Origin: Asterias amurensis
Lineage: Eukaryota; Echinodermata; Asteroidea; Forcipulatida; Asteriidae
Length of the DNA: 64,000 nt
Direction of reading: 5' to 3'
Assembly: GCF_032118995.1 (NCBI RefSeq)
Contig: NC_092656.1
Coordinates: 14,510,694 to 14,574,693 of the forward strand
Of the stretch, positions 1 through 11,797 are shown piece by piece. The first letter of the stretch is position 1. Each line of letters begins with the position of its first letter. A program made the translations under genes and the position numbers. The notes under the pieces are model-generated. The model had not been told where the DNA came from. It did not search any database and was given only the letters and a program-made list of their open reading frames with translations.

Positions 1-393
1 CAACGTTGCGTATTCCGGTTATTTCTGTATTAGTTCACATATTTGGTATTCCCAATATTTGTTAGGGCCTATAAATTATAGGCTATCATGGCTATACACC
101 CTTTTCCTGAAGTGCAAACTTGTTATACATATGACCGACAGCAAACAAGTTTAGTCCACTGACAAACAACTCCTTGAACTCCATAAGTGTTTATCAAAAC
201 AACGAATACTATTGGATTTTGCCGGAAATTAAATCCGCTGGACGAGTTCAAATTAACTTCAATAATACAAAATATTATAATTAAAAAAACAAACACGTAA
301 GCCTACATTGCAAAACAATTATAACAGGTAATCAAACGGTTGCGACCAGTTTCTTTAAGCGCACGATTTTGTTCATTAATTCAAACTAAAAGG

Positions 394-473
394 CAATGGG
401 GGTAATTATAACCCAAATCCACCAGTTGAGACTCAATGGGGGTAATTATAACCCAAATCCACCAGTTGAGACT
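394..473. repeat. Two-copy 40-bp tandem duplication
   Basis: A 40-base unit beginning caatgggggtaattataacc occurs twice back to back with no visible difference. The remainder of 1-672 shows nothing recognisable. Confidence 0.9.
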
Positions 474-672
474 TGTTAGACGGCCTTTTGTACGAATTGT
501 TTTTTGGGGATAAAACAAGATGTGTCCAAACAACGTTGGAATTTGCACCTGTTTTTCGTACATAAAATAATGGCTAACTAATTGCAAAGTCACACAAACC
601 ACGCATGGCAGAATGTTCTACGTGGGTTTCCTTCCTGAGTAAGGAGATGGTAATTTCACTCGGACGTTTCAT

Positions 673-856
673 TCAATAGACCATCAAACAAACATAATAT
701 TGGAAAGAACAAACATTCATAAGGAAGACAAATAAATCAAGCTAGGAGAAATGTTGAGCTTCATTCTACAAAAAACAGACAAAGAAAACTTTACAAATAA
801 AGAAAACTTTTGTTGAGTGAGTAAACAATCTAAAACATGTAAATGCAGAGACGGAT
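673..856. repeat. Direct repeat, left copy (partner at 7379-7563)
   Basis: About 183 bases, near-identical to 7379-7563 in the same orientation, starting tcaatagaccatcaaacaaa. The two copies bracket 6.5 kb. Confidence 0.85.
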
Positions 857-958
857 TTATAAAACGACGTTAAAAGACAACGATAACAAGTATTAACTCC
901 CTAATTAATTTCCCCAAGAACAAAATTCTTGAAGTGAAAAGCCTAAAAATAAAATAAA

Positions 959-1077
959 GATGGTCTTTGTGAGATTTGCAGACTAAACGATAACATAATG
1001 TCACAATTTCATATAAGACAGGAAACGAACTATGACACAGGAAACAAACTACCACAAGAAAAGCGGAACACGTCACA
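959..1077. repeat. Inverted repeat, left arm (partner 6603-6720)
   Basis: About 118 bases containing gacaggaaacgaac and accacaagaaaagcgg. The reverse complement, with a few differences, lies at 6603-6720, inside the pair of direct repeats. Confidence 0.85.
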
Positions 1078-2289
1078 ACTGGACAACGTTGATAAACTGG
1101 CCGTATTTACCAGGACTTTGTGCATTTCATTTGGGGGACGATAAAACCTTCAGTAAAACCTTAATACAAACTTATCGTGACATCCTGGACACAAAGTGCA
1201 CGGTAGAGTTCAAAGTTATTTTTTAGGTTTGTACTTCCTCGTGCAGGGGGAGGCCTCCAATGTTTAATTAGGAACTTGGTCACTTGTGACACCTTCAAAT
1301 TGATTCTTGTTGGAAATGTAGGGGTACACATTATTGTGAGGGAAGTTAGAAAAAATTATTGTGTTGTGTTTCAATTTCTATACACCGAATACAAACATTT
1401 AGGCATTCTATGGCAATTTAGGGATCAACATTGAGTGGTATGTTTGGTTTAGATTTTTCAGAAGTCCAGTTGAAAGTGATTTTACAGCAATTTGTTGTCT
1501 GTTCTGTCCCCGGTGGTTTTGTCGATTTTAACATTAAATGACCTACGGTGTCCCAGTTTGATCCACGAATAACTGTGGAATCGTAAACATTTTTAAGACC
1601 AAGCTGTAAAAATGGACAGTGTTAGGTTTGCAAACATTGAACTGCATTTGAGGGTCAAGAAGGGAAAACATTACAAGAAACAAAATTATTCCATATACGG
1701 TAATGTCATGACGAGACTGCGTGACTGCTTTTCATTGACTTGTTCCATTCAACATCCTTTATTACACACAACATTCAAAAGATTTGCTTTCTGGAAATGA
1801 GAATAATGGGAAAAGCAAAGCAGTTGCATTGTCGCTGATTCATCCCCCGCGGCCTTTTCAGTTTAGATTATGGATTCGCTTGATAGTTCTCTGCATGACT
1901 ACACGTCTAATGGTGAAGTGTACATTTTACCATATTTTACTAGCAACTCATTTGAACTTTGGAAATCGAAACGGTTTGAGAGAAGGAAGTAAATGCTTTC
2001 AATTCCCCCCCCCCATTTTTTCCCTTCATTTATTTGTTTATTTTTGTTATGTAGGATGTTCATAGGTTACTGTAAATGTAACCTTGAGTTTGAACGACAT
2101 CTAGACTCTAGATAGAACATGATATAAACTGGAAAGAATTGGTCATGATTTTTTGATTGATTTGGGTCGCTATGAACACTGCCATCATCCGACAGCAGAC
2201 TGAAGCCCGGTTCATACTTCCTGCGAATGGGAAAGCGAAGTGAATTTTGACGTGAATTTGACGGCTCAACTACATCCTTGCATATTTTA
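1078..2289. other. Intergenic, no gene seen
   Basis: AT-rich sequence with short chance ORFs only; none has recognisable similarity, a good start context or splice support. Confidence 0.6.
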
Positions 2290-2600
2290 TATGCATAAAA
2301 TAAACATTTGAGCTCGATTGGTCGTCGGAGTTGCGAGATAACTTTGAAAGAAAAAAACACCCTTGTCACACGAAGTTGTGTGCTTTCAGATGCTTAAATT
2401 TGAGACCTCAATTTCTAAACTTGAGGTCTCGAAATCAAATTCGTGGAAACTTACTTCTTTCTCGAAAACTACTCCACTTCAGAGGGAGCCGTTTCTCACA
2501 ATGTTTTATACCATCAACCTCTTCCTATTACTCGTTACCAAGTAAGGTTTTATGCTAATAATCATTTTGAGTAATTACCAATAGTGTCCACTGCCTTTAA
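2290..2600 (+). mobile_element. TTAA-MITE family 2 copy (5' truncated)
   Basis: Right terminus agtgtccactgcctttaa intact and ending in TTAA. Body shares the cttgtcacacgaagttgtgt block with at least seven other copies in the window. The left end is missing. Confidence 0.8.
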
Positions 2601-3425
2601 GGGAAGGTCTCCAGGAAAGCGGGAAATAATATAGCAAATCAAAGTTACCAAATTATAAACAATTGGTGGCTAGGAACCATTAAGAGTAAAGTGGTGAGGA
2701 CAAAGGAGGGTATAAAAGGGTGGATTACTGGATAATACAAGTGCTATATATAGAGGAATACATGGAAGGGTATGACTAGAGAGAAAGCTGCATCATGGTG
2801 CATCGTATAGGCAATTAAAGAATAACAGAATCAAAAACTGGATGATATTAAACATAGGCAATGGTTATAAACAAGTATTAAAAAAAAACCTTATTGATAG
2901 AAATGACGGTTAAAACAATTTGTTGCGATAAATTGGTTATTTGGTGAATCCACCAGAGGGATTCTCTATGCTTGCGGTGTGTCACAAGCCTCAATCACCA
3001 GAAGATCAACGGCGTTGAAGTCGATAGAGACTGGGCACAGTTTCTTGGTCTTATAATGGAAGAGACATGGTTGATACAATCATCACTAATGAATGAGTAG
3101 GTTTTTAAAACTTTACTAATTGGTGTAAATAATAAATTTTCTGGAAGTAAGAAGTATCCGTGGGCCAAAGTAATGCCGGTTGTTATTTTCCTTGTAATTA
3201 ATACCCAAGGCTAACGTTAACCACAAGGAAGTCCTTCCTTGTTCCGTTCCAAGAACTTTTAATACCACTTCTAAATAAGTCAAAGGTCAATAGCATACTA
3301 TTTACCTTTTTTCCCTCAGACTTTAGCTTACTAATTATTTGACATGGACCTTTCGTTTTTCACTCACATATTTGAAACAAGCAACATAGTCCCGCACCAG
3401 TTTTATTGAATGATTAACTTTCGTC
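2601..3425. other. Intergenic, nothing recognised
   Basis: No coding or repeat signal that I can support. Confidence 0.5.
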
Positions 3426-3778
3426 TTAAAGGGACACGTTGCCATGGATCGGTCGAGTTGGTCTATGAAAAGCATTTGAAACCGTTTGTTATGAAAACGA
3501 TATGGTTAGAAAGATGTTTCAAAAGTACAATATAATTATCCACACCACAACAAGCTTCAAAATTGCATGGTTTTCCCCTTGACTTTGTGAACTAACACGG
3601 TCGGCCATTTTATGGAGTCAAAACATGATGCATCCGTGCAATTTCGAGGCATATATGTGTGGATCATTTTATTTTACTTTTAAAACATCTTTCTTACCAT
3701 ATGCATTTCATAGCAAACGGTTTCAAACACTTTTCGTATAGACCAACTCGCCCGGTCCAAGACAACGTGTCCCTTCAA
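3426..3778. mobile_element. TTAA-MITE family 1, divergent copy
   Basis: Palindromic element opening ttaaagggacacgttgcc and closing gacaacgtgtcccttcaa. The arms are inverted copies of each other around a short centre; it is an older variant of the family-1 palindrome. Confidence 0.8.
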
Positions 3779-4640
3779 ATACAAATCACATTATCAATGT
3801 TGTGAGTCTCAACATGAGTCTTTCTCAACATTTATCTTGCCCTCTAAACATGTACTGTGATGAAGCCTAATCACTTGTGTGGGTCTCCTCTAAATTAAAA
3901 AAATAACTTTTAAAAACTTTTTATCCCATTCGACACAGAAACCAGGTTATTCGTTGTGAAAGTGTACTGCAGCGATGACTTAAAAAAATTATTAGAAAAC
4001 TTCATAATTTTAAACTTGAATACTATGACTGATGTGCGTGAGCTACAATGGTATAAACATCGCCGTAGACAACTGATGCGGGAAAGGAAAGAAATTTAAA
4101 CAAAAGTGGCTAGAGCAACCCAGTGGTCGTAAGCAACGTGGTTAGTATCTTACTTGCGTGCAGGTTTCACGGCGAAAACCATTTTGTTGATTTACATGAC
4201 CACGGCGAAAATTGTATTACAAAAATAAATAAATAACCCTATTAATAAATAATAACCAAATAAAAAATAGAATACCCCAAAACCAAACAGAGAGAAAATG
4301 TCAAGATGGTCGGATCTACCAACTCAAGTATAATAACGGTACTAAATGCATTCAATGAAGGCCTGCACTTCAGTCTTCAGTTCGCTTTCAATAATGTGAA
4401 CTCCCATTAAACTAACAAGGAAATAAGCTTCGAAACTTCTGGGGTTCCAATTCCGGACTGATTTCCCGTTGTCCTTATCAGCTTCCCACTGACTGGTTTC
4501 CTACAGAGCCCAACTGAGCAGGTAAACCACCTGTCCGCAGTACATACAGCCACATCTACAACATGGTAACATCGTGAACCAATGAAATAAATATTGTAAT
4601 AATTGAGATGGGTGTGGAACAATAAAGGATTGAAATGATC

Positions 4641-4882
4641 AGGGGCCAATTTCATAGAGTTGCTTAAGCAAAAAAATTGCTTAAGCACAAAAATAGCTTG
4701 CTTATTTTTCACATGTTACTGGCAAAAATGTCATGCCATATACAATGCTTGTGACTGGTATTTAGCTGTTGTTTTAGCATACAAATGTAATGGAGTCTTG
4801 GCCGGTAATCTGATTTTACTAAACAAGGATTTTTTTGCTTAAACAAAATCTTGTGCTTCAGCAGCTCTATGAAATTGGGCCC
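4641..4882. mobile_element. Inverted-repeat element, cttaagca family
   Basis: Ends are gggccaatttcatagag and its inverse ctctatgaaattgggccc, with cttaagca words inside both arms. Related copies at 8225-8505 and 37046-37286. No coding capacity. Confidence 0.8.
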
Positions 4883-5009
4883 AGGATGAAGGTTCGGATA
4901 CTACCTCACTGGTCCCAATGCAAGTTCTTGACAAAGTCCATTTACCAAATAGGCTAGGCAATCTGTGGTTTGACCTAGACAAAATTTAAACAGAATTTTT
5001 GTTTTGCCA

Positions 5010-5240
5010 CAGTCTTCTCAAACCCTCCAAAACAACATGTCAAAAAAAGTAGAAAAAAGTAAGCAGGGGAAATATACATAATTTGCATAAATTAAAAATG
5101 GCCCTTTTCGCCTCTATTTTCACTTGTGTTTGTATGCATAGGCTACGCCCCGATAGTACAAAAATTACAACAATTTTCAAACCAAATTTGGATGCAAAAG
5201 TCTCTTGAAACCCTTCAAAACAAAGTTTCAAAAAGCAGAA
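5010..5240. repeat. Repeat related in inverse to 7600-7920
   Basis: Contains aagtagaaaaaagtaagcag and cctctattttcacttgtg, the inverse of blocks near 7660-7920. The alignment is patchy. Confidence 0.5.
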
Positions 5241-5273
5241 AAAGAAGTACAGGAGTTATGCTTATAGTTTGCA

Positions 5274-5648
5274 TTAAAGATGCTATGTCAGACTTTTGGC
5301 CCCAAACATTAAAACAAATATTTTTTGAGTGAATGGTATTTCAAAGAGTATCACCCGCTCTAACGAAACAAAAGTTAAACTTTTACTTTTAATGGTCAGG
5401 AACCATGACAAAAATTTAAAACGTTTCTTATACAACACATAAGAATTGGTCACGTGATATATTGTCGGGATCCCGACAAAAACTAATTTTGAGGACTTTA
5501 TTTCACTGCTACTAATAATTGGCGGACTTTTTCGAGCAATGGCTCAAATGAAAGCTTGTAACTTTCTCGACCCCATCAAAATACCTGTTGAATTTTAAAT
5601 AAAAGTTTTGGGGTAAAATCGGCCAAAAAACTGACATAGCATCTTTAA
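5274..5648. mobile_element. TTAA-MITE family 4
   Basis: Begins ttaaagatgctatgtcag and ends in its inverse followed by TTAA. The whole element reappears in reverse orientation at 52810-53179. Confidence 0.88.
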
Positions 5649-5734
5649 TCAAACATTTTCGTTTTCGCCTCTAAGTTGCAGAGTTTGATCATTGGTTCAC
5701 TAAATGGTCATGCAAATAATAATGAATAATTTGG

Positions 5735-6026
5735 GGGGCTAATCATCCTTATTCGCAGCTAAGAGCTGAATTGCGAAGGACGCGGCTACAACGTGTTCGA
5801 AAAGCAGGCATACAAGGGCGCATTTGGCTGCCAGCCACATCAACCCATTATGACCACGGAGCACAGCCAAGATCGAAAGTGTTTTTCCCAAGGGAGGAAA
5901 ACCGGATGGTCTGGAAAACCCTCGTGGCACAGCAGAGAACCTGATCAGGAATCGAGCCGGGGTCACCTTGGTGAGAGGCGAGCGCTTTACGCACAAGCCA
6001 ACCATGCCACCCAAAATGTTTCTTGA
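5735..6026 (-). mobile_element. SINE with tRNA-Glu-like head
   Basis: On the minus strand, tggcatggttgg fits an A box and ggctcgattcc a B box. The region between carries gcctctcacc, which resembles the anticodon arm of tRNA-Glu (CTC). Downstream, ccggttttcctccc resembles the conserved core seen in V/Deu-type SINEs. An AT-rich tail follows. The tRNA origin is well supported; the core assignment is tentative. Confidence 0.75.
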
Positions 6027-6602
6027 AAGCAGGTAACCCTCCCGAATAAAAATATTCAAAGTGTCAAAGGTGCCAGTGAATTATTGTTACACGTTTTAAT
6101 TAAAGTTACGTGCGTATTATATGCACTAACAAGAAATGCAATAATGACTGCTCCTTTAAATGATGTTTGACGCCTTGGAACGGGCACCATTGGTCGGAAG
6201 ATGTTAGGGGGGTCCCAAACTTTACAAAATTATTACCTCTAGCCCGGTCATTGGGGTTCCAGTATTGTTTCATTAAATTTATTTTATTAATTAGGATAAC
6301 GTGCGCATTAAAACGCACTATGAATTAATTACATTATTGACGGCCCAATTAAAAAATAGTACCCTGTATTTTTTGAGGACAATCAAATTGAATTCAACTA
6401 TTAACTTTCGTTTAAATTGTACAAACTCAATCTGCATTATTTGTGTACTTCTAACACACCAAATTAATGACTCCTCTCTAACTGTGTTGTTTATATTTCT
6501 AGGAAACCTAAACTTTGTATATATTAATTACTTTCGTTCCTTTAATTTGTAAATAAGTTTTGGAGTGTTTTGTTTGTGAATGATTAGAAAACAAAAAGTT
6601 TC

Positions 6603-6720
6603 TTGTGACATGTTCCGCTTTTCTTGTGGTAGTTTGTTTCATGTGTCATTGTTCGTTTCCTGTCTTACATGAAATTGTGGTCTAGTTGTCGTATAGTCTG
6701 CAAATCTCAGCCCATCTTTT
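6603..6720. repeat. Inverted repeat, right arm (partner 959-1077)
   Basis: Reverse complement of 959-1077, including ccgcttttcttgtggt and gttcgtttcctgtc. Confidence 0.85.
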
Positions 6721-6768
6721 TTTGTCCTCAATTATTATTTTTTTGGAGTGAAATTAAACCTACAGATA

Positions 6769-7378
6769 TTGGGCCGAATAAATAAAAACTAGCATTTGCT
6801 TTTACTAGTCTTTTACTTAAATCCTTATAAATAAAAGTAAGCCTTAATATTGCTAGTAATTGGTCGAACTAGTAGGTAATATCAATGCTTGAGGGACTCT
6901 TCTTATTGAGATGTAAATAAAACCGACATTGTACTATTACCTGTATGGTTTTACAAGATACTGGGCCGTATAAAGGCCAGCATTAACAAATCTCGATAAG
7001 TTTAAGATCAGGCATGAGAATTTGTCCAAATCTCTATAAATAACCTTTTACTGGAAAAACACCATTTACTTGAACGGAGTAGTAAATGGTCAGAGAAAAG
7101 CACAAATAGCGGGGTATTCAGGAGTATAACAATAGAGGCATGGACTCGCGCTGATAAATAGCGATTAACTGAAATTAGCTCCTCATACAGTAGCTTGTAA
7201 AAATACAAGTAATTGCTACAGTATGTTAGTAAAATGTCGTTTTTACTTGTCTATAAGTGAAAGGTAATCCCGCGAGCAAAATGTTCATGCCTGATCTTTG
7301 ACTTTTCAGTCTTCTTGCTAATGCTGGACCTTTAACTTGATAAGTAATTGCTAGTTTTTATTTACTCGGCCCATTGTA
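6769..7378. mobile_element. 600-bp inverted-repeat element
   Basis: gggccgaataaataaaaact on the left is mirrored by ctagtttttatttactcggc on the right. A second inner pair (gatcaggcatgagaa and gttcatgcctgatc) is also inverted. No coding capacity seen. Confidence 0.65.
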
Positions 7379-7563
7379 TCAATAGACCATCAAACAAACA
7401 TAACATTGAAAGAACAAACATTCATAAGGAAGACAAATAAATCAAGCTCGGAGAAATGTTGAGCTTCATTCAACAAAAACAGACAAAGAAAACTTTACAA
7501 ATAAAGAAAACTTTTGTAAGTTGAGGGAGTAAACAGTCTAAAACATGTAAATGCAGAAACGGG
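7379..7563. repeat. Direct repeat, right copy (partner at 673-856)
   Basis: Same unit as 673-856 with small insertions and substitutions. Confidence 0.85.
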
Positions 7564-7999
7564 TTTGTTTATTGTTTAAAACATGTGCACGACAATTTGG
7601 TGTGGCAATGATTACGATTCGTCAACTATCAGGGCGTGTGCACAAATACACTAGTGGAAATAGAGGTGAAACGGCAATTTGTAATCTATCCATATTATGC
7701 ATAATTTCCCTACCTCTTTTTTCTACTTTTTGATACTTTGTTTGGGAGGGTTTCAAGAGACATTAGCATGCAAATTTAATAAATATAAATAAAATAAATA
7801 AAAAATACTATTATGGCTTATGTGTACATACATAAATAAATGCGAAAAATTTCCCTGCTTACTTGTTTTCTACTTTTTTTGCTTTGTTATTGTGTAGGGT
7901 TTAAAGAGACTGTTGCAAAATAAAACCATTTCTGTTGCAATTTTTTTAAGTCAAGCTTTTTTGTTTGCTTAAATTGACTACACTAAAACCGCTTTGCCC

Positions 8000-9310
8000 T
8001 TAAAGCCGTGTGTACACATAAAGCATCGACACCATGGAACTCACTGAAAAAACATCTGCAGTCTACCGTGTGTGTAAAAGAAACTAAACACTTTTGAAAC
8101 GGCTGCCGAACAAAAAAATATATCTAAATTCTGGGGGAAAAGGTTTATAGGTATGGATAGCGATGGACTCGACTTTCATATGACACCAAAAATGCCGAAA
8201 ATTCGGCTTGGGTGAGCCCTGGGCCTAATTTTATAGCGCTGCTTAACGGTAAGTAAATTTCCGTGCTTACTGTAGCAGAACAAATTGCTTAAGCCTTAGC
8301 GTATTTCGCTGGTTAGCAGAAAAATTGGGTGGCCATATTGCGTGTTTACCGTAGATTTGCATTGTGACGTCATTTATTTTCGTGCGGTAAGCACCGGAAC
8401 GTTAGTATGCCCTTTCGTGTGCTTACGGTTAGCAGCGCTATGAAATAGACATTGCAAAGTAAGCACAAAATCGGCCGCTAAGCAGCGCTATGAAATTGAG
8501 TTCTGCTCACCTTTGTAAAGGATATAGAAATTCGCCTTAGGTGAGCCCTGCTCACCTTTGTAAAATGTATGGAAATTAGGTTGGGCAGGAATTTGCCTTC
8601 CCTTTGTGAGAGGTAAGTCCTTTGAAGCTTACAAAAGTCAATCCAAGATGTTGGCTACTTCAGGTCAATGGGTAACTCGAAGAATAAGTAGCCAACATCT
8701 GTGACATCCCCCTTTTCAACAAACCGTATTTGAATAACCAATTTACTTAATCCCCATCTGGTTATTAGGTCAATGAGATGTTCAATTAATATTATAATTC
8801 CTAAAATGTGGGGTGAAAGTTTTTATTCAAAGTCACCATCACCCCATCCTGACTCCGAACACACCACTGAGTCTACCAGGGAAAATTACAACGCTACATG
8901 AAAAATATGCAATTCCTGTTCACTCATGCTACAAAATATGGTTTATTAAACCAAATAAAATCACTCAGCGAACCCAAACTGATCGCAATTGATCATGAAT
9001 TTATCATATCACCCTGAATTTTGTAAGCTCCAAAGGACTAGTTACCTCTCACAAAGGGAAGACTAATTCATGCACAGCCTATTTTCATACCCTTTACAAA
9101 AGTGAGCAGTGCTCACCCTAGCACGAATTTATTTCGGACTTGGTGTAATATGAAAGTTGAGTCCAAACGCTATCTATACATATCAACCTTTTCCCCCAGA
9201 TTCATATAAATTAATTGTTTACTTGGCAGCCGTTTCAAAAGTGTATATATTTTTTGAGATACCCTGTAGAGGGCCGACTAGGGTTAACCTTTATAGTATA
9301 GCTGTGTGTA
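8000..9310. mobile_element. 1.3-kb fold-back element
   Basis: Long inverted arms: the left arm carries cttttgaaacggctgccg, ctgggggaaaaggtt, gactcgactttcatatg and tttgtgagaggtaag. The right arm carries all four as reverse complements in mirrored order. The left arm contains an insertion of the cttaagca-type element (about 8225-8505). No transposase frame is visible, so it is probably non-autonomous. Confidence 0.78.
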
Positions 9311-11669
9311 CAGAGTGTACAAACTTATCACCATCATTATCATTATACACAATATGAATCAAAAACACTTATACAATTCTTGTTACTTCCCGTGTATATT
9401 CTATACAGATTTATTACACCATATCATTCATCATATTTGCATTATTTATATTATTTATAAGTCATCATTTAAATATGCAGGAGGAAAACTCAGAAAATCC
9501 TTTAAATTGCCTAGACTTGGAAATACAAGATTTCTTCATGCCTCCATGGTAACATCTTTTTGTACAAAATGTGCAAAATAAATGAACGGGAAGGTAGGAC
9601 ATTGTATAATCAATCAACATTGGCAGGTTGGACTTTATGTTGAGGGGTGCACAACATGCCACACTTTCCAGCACCAAATGCTCAGCATCCAAACAAATAA
9701 CATTTAAATTGCAATAGGGATAAGATAAATCATGTAGCTTGTACTCTTCCAAGTGTTAATGCTGTACCATCCCTAGACAATACAAAACTGTTCTTCCTGT
9801 TATAATTCTTCTTTTATATTACGATATAATTTTAAGTAAACATAAAATATTGTAAATTTGCAACAAAACAGCAAATAATAATATATGGTAAGTCATGGAG
9901 CAAATAATATGCATTATAATTGAACCCCAATCTGATAAATCAATGTTCATGCAAATCAATAACACAATTAAATACAATCTGTGTTATGTCATATCTGCAC
10001 TTCAAATTGTTTTTAAGCTACATATAAAACAATCAAGCCGTGAAAGGCTAATACAAAAGAGATGTGTTTTTTACAGGGTAGATTGACTGATTCCATTCTC
10101 TTGTTTTCTATAAACATAAAATAAAACAAATCAGTGAATCAATTGTAGTGGTCGAGGTAAGAGTGAAAACAATGGTCAAAATAGTTTTGTTTGGTTTGGG
10201 CTTTTGTGCATGCTCACATAAGGGCATTTGGATTGCAGTTCAATTATTTGGGTGATTCATTCGTTAACTTGACAGTACAAACAGCGCAGTGTAATGAACA
10301 AAAACGAAGTAGATATATTTAAAGATGCATTGAGAGAATTCCTTTCTGATACTTGAACTAATATTCAAGGATTTAATTACATATAATACACATTAAGAAA
10401 ACTTATACTTAAAAAAAACCGAAATTATACTTAATTTGTTTAATTCTTAATTTTGTTTACAGCAAATATGAAAAAAAAAAAAAAAATCAATACTGCTTCT
10501 TATTATTTAAAGTTGACAATTGCCATTCTCTTACAAGATGAACAGTGTAAAAATCCAAAATCTGTGTTGAGTTTATTACTTCATGTACGTGTATTACAGA
10601 ATGACAACCTACCCTCCCTCCTTCATATATTGAATTGTGCAATTAAGAACATTTAAAGTTTTAGAGAGACTGACAAGTAAGAATAATATAAATAAGAAAG
10701 AAACAAAAGTTTGCTCACTGGTTTTAAAGACACTGGACACTATTGGTAATTGTCAAAGACGTACACTAGTTACCAGTTGCCAGTCAATATGTGTATAATA
10801 GTTTTGGTTTCACACTTTCACTCTGTGCTAGTTTAGTCCTCTGGAAACCATCCACAGGCTATGTACTCGTTTGGGAATCCAACCCAGAATCCAACCCACA
10901 AACACTGCATTCTCCAGCAGATTTTTGTCATGTATGAGGCCAGGCATGCCAACTTGGATAATAGTTCAATCAACTAAAACCTGTTGGAATGTGATGGATT
11001 TATGAAGGGTTCCTTAACAAAGAAAATTACTAATAGGGGTGTACAAGACAAATTTTTAAAATAGAATGATATCACTCTAAGAGAAGAGTAAAATAGCACC
11101 TCTATTAAAGTTGATTCATTTTCCCTACATGTTCACACCACATACTGTATTTAGCACACTTTTAAACTTCATGGTGACTTTCCATTTCCTGCTTTAATGC
11201 CCCACACCAGCAAATCAAGTCTATCTATTGCCCAATTTGTGTGTTACCAGCCAAACAACTGTCATGTGAACTATTTGTAACTGTAGTACCAACCCACACA
11301 TATTTGTAAGCAATTTTGTCCAGCCTAATTATCCCCATAAACCTGGGCTATGAGTTGTAACTGATTTATATCTCCCACAACTTAATAAACAAACTTTGGA
11401 AAGTATACTCAATTTTTAAAAGCAACCTTCTTAATAAAATTCAAGAAATCATCAAGATATTGCGTGATGTCTTGGGTATCTTTATCAGCGAATATGATTT
11501 GTATCTCTTGGACACAAGAGCTACAAGTCTTGACTCATTAGCAGGCAGCCATCACACAAGAAACTGTTTGCTAAGTTGCCTCTCTCTCATTGTTTGATTC
11601 TACAACTAAGCATATCAAATTGGAATTTTTCAGCAATGTTTTTTTCTCTTTATATCGGTGACAACAATA
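9311..11669. other. CERT1 3' flank and probable 3' UTR
   Basis: AT-rich, no coding signal. A minus-strand AATAAA at 10577-10572 would give a 3' UTR of about 1.1 kb. A fragment of MITE family 2 terminus (ttaaagacactggacactat) starts at 10724. Confidence 0.45.
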
Positions 11670-11797
11670 CTACCACATGATAGGTTTGTTTTTAAAGGAT
11701 TCCACCACATGTCCGGAGAAGCGACGGAGGAACTTGGGGTATTCTCTCTTGTAGACAGCACGAATAACAGAGCTTGGTACCCAACCTCCCGGATTGG
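11670..11797 (-). CDS. CERT1: CERT1 last coding exon
   Basis: Encodes [20 protein letters not shown] and the C-terminal helix that caps the START cavity, ending KNKPIMW then TAG. Human ends GKPILF, so the lengths agree. The preceding intron is about 6.9 kb, the longest in the gene. Confidence 0.95.

Noticed and set aside
1784..2065. 93-residue ORF in the left intergenic region
   Set aside because: No recognisable domain, and surrounded by repeats; consistent with chance in AT-rich DNA.
673..7563. LTR retrotransposon with 183-bp LTRs
   Set aside because: No gag, protease, RT or integrase motif is readable between the repeats, and no TG...CA ends or primer-binding site were seen.
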